This document shows, one piece after another, positions 15,289 to 20,431 of a stretch of DNA of 20,431 nt. A program made the translations under genes and the position numbers. The stretch lies in assembly GCA_964551645.1 (NCBI GenBank), contig CAZKDV010000040.1:1-20431 (forward strand), read 5' to 3'. How positions within the stretch are numbered: the stretch's first letter is position 1; the number at the start of each line of letters is the position of its first letter. The DNA is from CAZKDV01 sp964551645. Its GTDB lineage: Bacteria > Bacteroidota > Bacteroidia > Bacteroidales > DTU049. Under the pieces are notes generated by a model, which was not told where the DNA came from, did not search any database, and was given only the letters and a program-made list of their open reading frames with translations.

Positions 15289-16635
15289 ATGGCAAAGCAA
15301 AAAAATATTGAAAAATATAATTTTCTTTACGTTTTGCTCAGAAAATACATTTGTTTGATGCTTTCCACCGTATTTTATAAGAAAATAATAATTAAGTATG
15401 ATGAACCATTACCCAAAAACACTCCAATAATATTTGCTGCTAATCATCAAAATGCTCTAATGGACGCATTGTTGCTTATTTGTTCAGCTTCAAAACAAAT
15501 TGTATTTTTTGCGAGAGCAGATATGTTTAAAAATAGATTTATGGCAAAGTTCTTAATGTTTTTTAAGATTGCTCCTATATATAGAATAAGAGATGGAATG
15601 GAGAGTCTTCAATTAAACCATCATTCTTTTTCAATAGCCTCGTCAGTTCTTGCAAGTGGCAATTGTATTGGGATATTTCCTGAGGGGCAACATAATGATG
15701 CTGAATTTCTATTGTCATTGAAAAAAGGATTGTCCAGAATTGCATTTCAAGCCGAAGCAGAAAATAATTTTAACCTTAATATTCATGTCGTTCCCATAGG
15801 AATTTCATATTCCGACTATTTTAAGCCAAGAAAAGAAGTAGTAATTCAATTTTGCCAAGCAATTTTATTAAGTTCATATCGCAAAATATATTTGTCAAAT
15901 CCGACAAAAGCATATAAAAACTTCAATAGCGATTTGTCGAATAGTATAAAACAGAAAATTATTCATATTTCTGATAAAAATGATTACGACTTAATCCAGT
16001 ATTTTAGGAAGTTGATGCTTGAAGAATATAAAATATCTTCGTATTTTGAGAATATTGAATTTTCTAAAAATTTGATTGAAAAATTAAAAGAGTCAAAAGC
16101 TAAGGAAACTGATAAATATGACAAATTGATGCAAAATATAAAAGAATATAAAGCTTTTTTAGAAAAAAACAATTTGAGTCATTATGGTGAAAAAATAAAA
16201 AGCCTTAAAATTTATACACTTATTATTTGGTTTTTGTTTTTCTTAATTAGTTTTCCTTTGTACTTTTTCGTCTGTTTATTGTTTTATTTACCATTAATGC
16301 TTCCATTTAAGATTGTAAATAAGCGTGTTAAGGATTCCCAGTTTAAAAGTTCAATTTATTTTATTATCATTTCTTTGTTTACTATTCCGATGTTTGCTAC
16401 ACTTTATATGTTTTTTATATGGTTTTACACTAAGAGTTTTATTTTTTTGGTTTGTAGTATTCCTATATTTCTGTTATTGGCTATTTTTTTTAAAATATAT
16501 AGGAAGTCTTGGAAAAATTTTGTTTTTTTGTACAATATTTTAAAGCTACGAATAAAAGATGAAAAAGAATTATGTGTAATAAAAAATTTGGAGAAAACGA
16601 TTATTGATTTTTTAACTATTAAAACTGAAAATTAG
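15289..16635 (+). CDS. PlsC-type phospholipid/glycerol acyltransferase with C-terminal membrane domain
   Basis: The product is 448 residues. The acyltransferase domain (about residues 30-220) has motif I as ANHQNALMD (His53, Asp59), ARADMF (motif II region) and motif III as IFPEGQHND (129-135), then HVVPIGISY. These are the signatures of enzymes that move an acyl chain to lysophosphatidate or a related acceptor at the inner membrane face. The His-Asp spacing is H-x5-D, not the classical H-x4-D. The long C-terminal half (about 225-448) has a lysine-rich helical linker and four or so hydrophobic helices, which a minimal PlsC lacks. The exact acceptor is unknown. It lies 39 bases after the barrel pair. 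Confidence 0.8.
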   Translation: MAKQKNIEKYNFLYVLLRKYICLMLSTVFYKKIIIKYDEPLPKNTPIIFAANHQNALMDALLLICSASKQIVFFARADMFKNRFMAKFLMFFKIAPIYRIRDGMESLQLNHHSFSIASSVLASGNCIGIFPEGQHNDAEFLLSLKKGLSRIAFQAEAENNFNLNIHVVPIGISYSDYFKPRKEVVIQFCQAILLSSYRKIYLSNPTKAYKNFNSDLSNSIKQKIIHISDKNDYDLIQYFRKLMLEEYKISSYFENIEFSKNLIEKLKESKAKETDKYDKLMQNIKEYKAFLEKNNLSHYGEKIKSLKIYTLIIWFLFFLISFPLYFFVCLLFYLPLMLPFKIVNKRVKDSQFKSSIYFIIISLFTIPMFATLYMFFIWFYTKSFIFLVCSIPIFLLLAIFFKIYRKSWKNFVFLYNILKLRIKDEKELCVIKNLEKTIIDFLTIKTEN

Positions 16636-16679
16636 TGATATTGTCTTAGTTTTTTATTTGACTTTTAAATACTAACTGT

Positions 16680-18941
16680 ATGGATTACATGTACATTGTT
16701 ATTTTGGTATTATTATTTGCACTTGCTATTTTTGATTTGTTTGTGGGTGTTTCAAATGATGCTGCTAATTTTCTTAATTCTGCCATTGGTGCTAAGGCTG
16801 CTAATTTTAAACTTTTAATGTTTATTGCTTCATTGGGATTATTGGTAGGAGCAATGTTTTCAGGTGGCATGATGGAGGTTGCTCGTAGCGGAATATTTCA
16901 CCCTTCGCAGTTCTATTTTCATGAGGTTATGTTGTTGTTTTTGGCGGTAATGATTAGTGATGTCTTGCTTTTGAATTTTTTCAATACTCTGGGTCTTCCT
17001 ACTTCAACAACTGTATCTTTGGTTTTTGAATTGCTTGGAGCTGCATTTTTATTTTCCATTATCAAACTTGTTGATAATGGAGAGTCTATATCCATGTTGT
17101 CAAAGTATATTAATACAGATAAAGCATTTGCTATTATTAGTGCCATTTTCTTGTCAATTATTATTGCTTTTACTATTGGCTTTTTAGTGATGTTTCTTAC
17201 CAGAATTCTTTTTACTTTTTTCTATGATAAAAAAATGAGAATAGGAGGTTCTATTTTTGGTGGCATTTCTATCGCAATTATTTCTTATTTTATTTTTATT
17301 AAAGGAATGAAAGACTTATCTGTAATTCCGGAAGTTACACTTGCTTGGATTAATGCAAATATTTCATTGTTAATGGTTTATATTGCTGTTGGTTTGTCTT
17401 TACTGTTGTTTTTGATTCAGTTGTTAATTAAGATTAATGTGTTCAGAATAGTTGTACTTTTTGGGTCTTTTGCTCTTGCAATGGCATTTGCAGGGAATGA
17501 CCTTGTGAATTTTATTGGAGTTCCGATTGCTGGATATAACTCTTTTAAAATATTTGTACAGAGCGGAGCTACAAATCCTGAGTCATTTTCGATGGAAATG
17601 TTAGCAGGACCCGTACATACTGAAATATGGTTTTTATTGGCTGCCGGTATTATTATGATTTTATCGTTGTGGTTTTCAAAAAGAGCTCGCACTGTAATTG
17701 CAACAAGTGTAAATTTGAGTAAAAGACAAGAAGGAGAGGAGCAGTTTGGCTCAAATCATTTCTCAAGGTCAATTGTAAGATTTTTCTATAATACGAGTTC
17801 TTTTTTAAATTCAAAATATCTAAAAGGAACTAAAAAATTAGTTGATAAAAGATTTATTCAGCCCGAGCATGATACAAAAGACCCAAATCCACCCGCATTT
17901 GATATGCTCAGAGGTGCATTAAATCTTATTGTTTCAAGTATTTTAATAGCATTCGGAACATCTTTAAAGTTGCCTTTGTCAACTACTTATGTTACTTTTA
18001 TGGTTGCTATGGGAACATCTCTTGCCGATAGAGCATGGGGACGCGAATCAGCAGTATATAGAGTTTCTGGAGTGTTTACTGTAGTTGGTGGATGGTTTTT
18101 AACTGCTTTTATTGCATTTACTGTTGCTGCATTAGTAGCTTGGTTTTTGTGGTGGGGTGATTTAATTGCTGTTATAATTATAATTCCACTTGTAGTTGTA
18201 GTATTATATAGATCTCATTTGAAATATTTGCGTAAAGAGAAAAAGAAAGAAGAGAAAAAGCAATTAATTGCTAATATAACTAGTGGGAAAGAAGACTTAG
18301 AAACAATTTCGCTTAATGCTATTTCAGATATACTTGCACAAACTCCAATTTTAGTTGAAGATGTTTTTCTTGGATTGCAAAACGAAGATGTTAAAATGAT
18401 TAAAAATGCACTTAAAAAAATCAAAGAATTGGATCATTCTACACTTGCACAAAGAACATTGTTAAATGAATCAATTAATATGCTTGATGAGTCGCGTTTG
18501 CATTGGGGAGAGTTTTTTATCAAGGTAAATGAAAGTTTAAGAGGAATTACAGTTGCTCTAACATTCATTGCTAAACCTTCGTATCAACATTTGAATAATA
18601 TACATCAAACATTAAATAAACATCAACTGAAAGATTTTGAGTTCTTGAAAGTCGAATTGACGCAGCTTGCTAGATATATTCAAGAATATATTAATCCTGA
18701 AGCTCCAAACAATGATTTCAATATATTGTTTGAGTATAGGAAAATGGTTAATGAAATTGATACAGTGAGAGTAAATCAAATAAAACGAATTAAGAAAAAA
18801 GATTCGCCATCAAGGAGTAATTTGTTGTTTTTAAATATTCTTTCTGAAATTAAAGTAATTACACAATTATTATTAGAAATATATCAAACAGAAAAACAAA
18901 GAATTGCTCATAATATTGGAGATGACACTAAGCCAATTTAA
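16680..18941 (+). CDS. Inorganic phosphate transporter, PiT family, with PhoU-like C-terminal tail
   Basis: This 753-residue inner-membrane symporter imports phosphate with H+ or Na+. The two family signatures are GVSNDAANFLNSAIGAKAAN near residue 25 and AFAGNDLVNFIGVPIAG near residue 270. The internal duplication also shows as GLPTSTTVS and KLPLSTTYVTF. A hydrophilic insertion follows the first set of helices (around residues 340-400, QEGEEQFGSN). After the last helix near residue 515 a basic linker leads into about 220 residues of helical, soluble sequence (ISDILAQTPILVEDVFLGLQNED...) resembling PhoU-type regulatory bundles. The PhoU-like tail is inferred from its length, helix pattern and known Bacteroidota PiT architecture. 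No pho regulators are adjacent. Confidence 0.88.
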   Translation: MDYMYIVILVLLFALAIFDLFVGVSNDAANFLNSAIGAKAANFKLLMFIASLGLLVGAMFSGGMMEVARSGIFHPSQFYFHEVMLLFLAVMISDVLLLNFFNTLGLPTSTTVSLVFELLGAAFLFSIIKLVDNGESISMLSKYINTDKAFAIISAIFLSIIIAFTIGFLVMFLTRILFTFFYDKKMRIGGSIFGGISIAIISYFIFIKGMKDLSVIPEVTLAWINANISLLMVYIAVGLSLLLFLIQLLIKINVFRIVVLFGSFALAMAFAGNDLVNFIGVPIAGYNSFKIFVQSGATNPESFSMEMLAGPVHTEIWFLLAAGIIMILSLWFSKRARTVIATSVNLSKRQEGEEQFGSNHFSRSIVRFFYNTSSFLNSKYLKGTKKLVDKRFIQPEHDTKDPNPPAFDMLRGALNLIVSSILIAFGTSLKLPLSTTYVTFMVAMGTSLADRAWGRESAVYRVSGVFTVVGGWFLTAFIAFTVAALVAWFLWWGDLIAVIIIIPLVVVVLYRSHLKYLRKEKKKEEKKQLIANITSGKEDLETISLNAISDILAQTPILVEDVFLGLQNEDVKMIKNALKKIKELDHSTLAQRTLLNESINMLDESRLHWGEFFIKVNESLRGITVALTFIAKPSYQHLNNIHQTLNKHQLKDFEFLKVELTQLARYIQEYINPEAPNNDFNILFEYRKMVNEIDTVRVNQIKRIKKKDSPSRSNLLFLNILSEIKVITQLLLEIYQTEKQRIAHNIGDDTKPI

Positions 18942-18992
18942 AAAATTAACTATAAGTTTTTTCTTATTTGGTTTAGTTTTATGGAAAAATAA

Positions 18993-19023
18993 TTTGATTA
19001 TTCAAAATCTCTGTTTATTTTTG
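18993..19023 (+). promoter_or_regulatory. Complete Bacteroidota promoter (TTTG, 19-base spacer, TATTTTTG)
   Basis: TTTG at 18993-18996 and TATTTTTG at 19016-19023 match both the -33 and -7 consensus elements of the Bacteroidota primary sigma factor, with a usual spacing. It is 27 bases before ATG 19051 and is the best promoter seen in this window. Confidence 0.65.
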
Positions 19024-19050
19024 TCATTTAATTAAATAAATTTTAAAAAT

Positions 19051-20037
19051 ATGATTTCACTTGAAACAAGCTATATGGGACTAAAACTTAAAAGTCCAAT
19101 AATTGCCGGTAGTTCGGGTTTGACACAAAACATTGACAATCTTATTGAGATAGAAAAGCAAGGAGCAGGAGCAGTAGTGCTAAAATCGCTGTTTGAAGAG
19201 CAAATTCGTAATGAAACAAAGAAGAACATGATGGATTTTCACAATGATTATCCATATCCGGAGGCATTTGATTATATAAGTAACTTTTCAAAAACAAGTG
19301 CCGTAAATGAATACATCGAAATTATACATAAAGCAAAAGAAAAACTATCAATCCCTATTATTGCAAGTATTAATTGCTTTACTGATACTGAATGGGTTGA
19401 ACATGCCAAACGCTTTCAAGATGCAGGTGCAGACGGAATAGAATTAAATGTTTTTATTTTGCCCTCGGACAATACTAAAACAGCCGATGAGATTGAAAAA
19501 ACATATTTGAAAATTATTGAACATGTTCAAAAGTATGTTACTATACCTTTGTCTTTGAAAATAGGGGAGTATTTTACAAGTCTTGCAAAAACTATTGTTA
19601 CATTTTCATGGACAGGCATTAAAGGTATAGTGTTGTTTAATCGATCTTATTCTCCAGATATAGACATTGATAATTTTAAGGTTACTTCGACTAATGTGTT
19701 TAGCCAAGCCGAAGAAGTTTCACATCCTTTGAGGTGGATTGCACTTTTATCAGATAAGGTACATTGTGATTTGTCTGGTTCGACAGGCGTTCATGATGGC
19801 AAAGCTGTTGTGAAATTATTATTAGCCGGAGCTTCTGCCGTACAAGTATGTAGCGTTCTTTACAAGAAAAAGTTTGGCGTGATTACCGAAATGAATAATT
19901 TTGTATCCGAATGGATGCAAAAGCACAAGTTTGCAAATATTTCGGATTTCAAAGGCAAAATGAGCTATAAAAACATTGATAATCCAGCAGTATTTGAGAG
20001 AGTTCAGTTTATGAGATATTTTGCTGGAATAGAATAG
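19051..20037 (+). CDS. Dihydroorotate-dehydrogenase-like flavoprotein (PyrD-like, atypical)
   Basis: This 328-residue TIM-barrel protein resembles class 1 dihydroorotate dehydrogenases: LETSYMGLKLKSPIIAGSSG at the start, QGAGAVVLKSLFEEQI, IPIIASINCFTDTEWVEHAKRFQDAGADGIELN, IPLSLKIGEY, and the FMN-phosphate region STGVHDGKAVVKLLLAGASAVQVCS. Where true class 1 enzymes have the N-[LV]-SCPN motif this one reads ELNVFILP, so the substrate-binding Ser/Cys-Pro-Asn is absent. It is therefore probably a relative with a different or unknown oxidoreductase role, of the kind annotated as dihydroorotate dehydrogenase-like in Bacteroidota. No pyr genes are near. It has its own promoter and converges with the methyltransferase remnant. 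Confidence 0.8.
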   Translation: MISLETSYMGLKLKSPIIAGSSGLTQNIDNLIEIEKQGAGAVVLKSLFEEQIRNETKKNMMDFHNDYPYPEAFDYISNFSKTSAVNEYIEIIHKAKEKLSIPIIASINCFTDTEWVEHAKRFQDAGADGIELNVFILPSDNTKTADEIEKTYLKIIEHVQKYVTIPLSLKIGEYFTSLAKTIVTFSWTGIKGIVLFNRSYSPDIDIDNFKVTSTNVFSQAEEVSHPLRWIALLSDKVHCDLSGSTGVHDGKAVVKLLLAGASAVQVCSVLYKKKFGVITEMNNFVSEWMQKHKFANISDFKGKMSYKNIDNPAVFERVQFMRYFAGIE

Positions 20038-20048
20038 TGTTTAACCGC

Positions 20049-20146
20049 ACTTGAGCAATTTGAGGAACAAATAAAAAATTGCTCAATTCCACGAAGAAAT
20101 TCGGTTATTCATCGGTTTTGAGTAATTTGAACTTATTGCTATGAAT
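20049..20146. repeat. 98-bp dispersed repeat, copy B, 3' of the methyltransferase remnant
   Basis: This is the partner of 9710-9807. It contains TTGAGCAATT (20051-20060), its perfect inverse AATTGCTCAA (20077-20086), a CGAA-GAAA-TTCG hairpin (20092-20103) and TTGAGTAATT (20118-20127). Its last eight bases include the stop codon of the minus-strand methyltransferase remnant. Confidence 0.85.
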
Positions 20147-20431
20147 TTAACATCTGATTAACTTTGTCAGTGGATGTTACAAGTTGATTTTTTTCTAATT
20201 CTATAAAGTCATATTCAGGTTTTGCTCGAAAAAGGTCACTTTCAATCACTTCAAGTTTATCAATTGTTGCTTTAATAGCATGTTCTGATTGGTCAATCCC
20301 AATCCATTTTCTTTCATTTGCTTGGGCAGATTTTAAGGTTGTACCTGAACCACAGAAACAATCAAGTACGATACTGTTTTCCTGACTTCGACATGAAATT
20401 CCTCAACATTTCTTAACACATAGACAATCAA
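20139..20431 (-). pseudogene. C-terminal part of a second DNA methyltransferase, frame-disrupted and cut by the window
   Basis: The minus strand reads NSIVLDCFCGSGTTLKSAQ, then KWIGIDQSEHAI and a tail ending NQMLNS, stop TAG at 20139-20141. LDCFCGSGTT is the AdoMet-binding motif of beta-class N6-adenine/N4-cytosine methyltransferases, here at the C-terminal end as in the methyltransferase at 9959. Going upstream, the same frame meets TGA at 20403-20405 with no start codon in between, while an adjacent frame (EMLRNFMSKSG) gives a more plausible continuation. At least one frameshift near 20385-20405 is therefore likely. It may be a decayed gene, or a sequence error close to the edge; the rest lies outside the window. 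Confidence 0.7.

Noticed and set aside
16647..16660. Promoter for the phosphate transporter (TAGTTTTT or TTTATTTG)
   Set aside because: Each is one base off TAnnTTTG and neither has a -33 box at a usual distance; in this AT-rich gap that is not enough.
18941..18963. A/T inverted stretch after the phosphate transporter as a terminator
   Set aside because: The arms are mostly A against T with internal mismatches and no G+C core.
20360..20431. Alternative frame LIVYVLRNVEEF at the right edge as a separate gene
   Set aside because: It runs into non-homologous sequence across the methyltransferase motif region and has no support beyond being open; it is better explained by a frame disruption in the methyltransferase.
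1..20431. CRISPR array, tRNA, rRNA, prophage or toxin-antitoxin pair
   Set aside because: No regular spaced repeats, no cloverleaf or rRNA-like stretch, and no phage or toxin-type small gene pair could be supported on either strand.

Overview
The window is AT-rich (roughly one third G+C by eye) and reads as a chromosome segment from the phylum Bacteroidota, most likely an uncultured or little-studied Bacteroidales-type lineage. Reasons: the gene order porG-like / uppS / bamA / two ompH(skp)-like genes is a known Bacteroidota arrangement; a TonB-dependent receptor with a carboxypeptidase-regulatory-like N-terminus is paired with a DUF4249-type lipoprotein; a RemB/Wzi-like barrel pair is present; and several intergenic gaps carry the Bacteroidota -7 promoter word TAnnTTTG.

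Layout. (1) Positions 1-4861, all +: an envelope-biogenesis cluster made of the 3' end of a PorG/DUF6089 outer-membrane protein, undecaprenyl diphosphate synthase, BamA, and two Skp/OmpH chaperones. It closes with a strong intrinsic terminator (4895-4930) that abuts the next start codon. (2) 4931-8200, +: TonB-dependent receptor plus DUF4249 lipoprotein, probably one uptake or surface system. (3) 8253-9698, +: a Wzx/MATE-like polysaccharide flippase. (4) 9710-11840: an accessory island on the minus strand. It holds a HindIII-type restriction endonuclease gene, split by a one-base frameshift in an A8 tract, and a beta-class DNA methyltransferase 6 bp downstream. (5) 11972-15249, +: two overlapping paralogous outer-membrane barrel genes of the RemB/Wzi-like type. 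(6) 15289-20037, +: a PlsC-type acyltransferase, a PiT phosphate transporter with a PhoU-like tail, and a dihydroorotate-dehydrogenase-like protein. (7) Right edge, minus strand: the C-terminal end of a second DNA methyltransferase, frame-disrupted and cut by the window.

The main unexplained structure is a 98-bp sequence present twice (9710-9807 and 20049-20146; gap-free, 13 mismatches by my count). Each copy sits in a convergent junction just 3' of a minus-strand DNA methyltransferase gene. Each copy contains a short hairpin with a GAAA loop and three related words that can form two mutually exclusive hairpins. This links the repeat to methyltransferase cassettes and makes it a candidate mobile or structured-RNA element.

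No tRNA, rRNA, CRISPR array, transposase or integrase was seen. No stretch longer than 300 bases lacks a gene.
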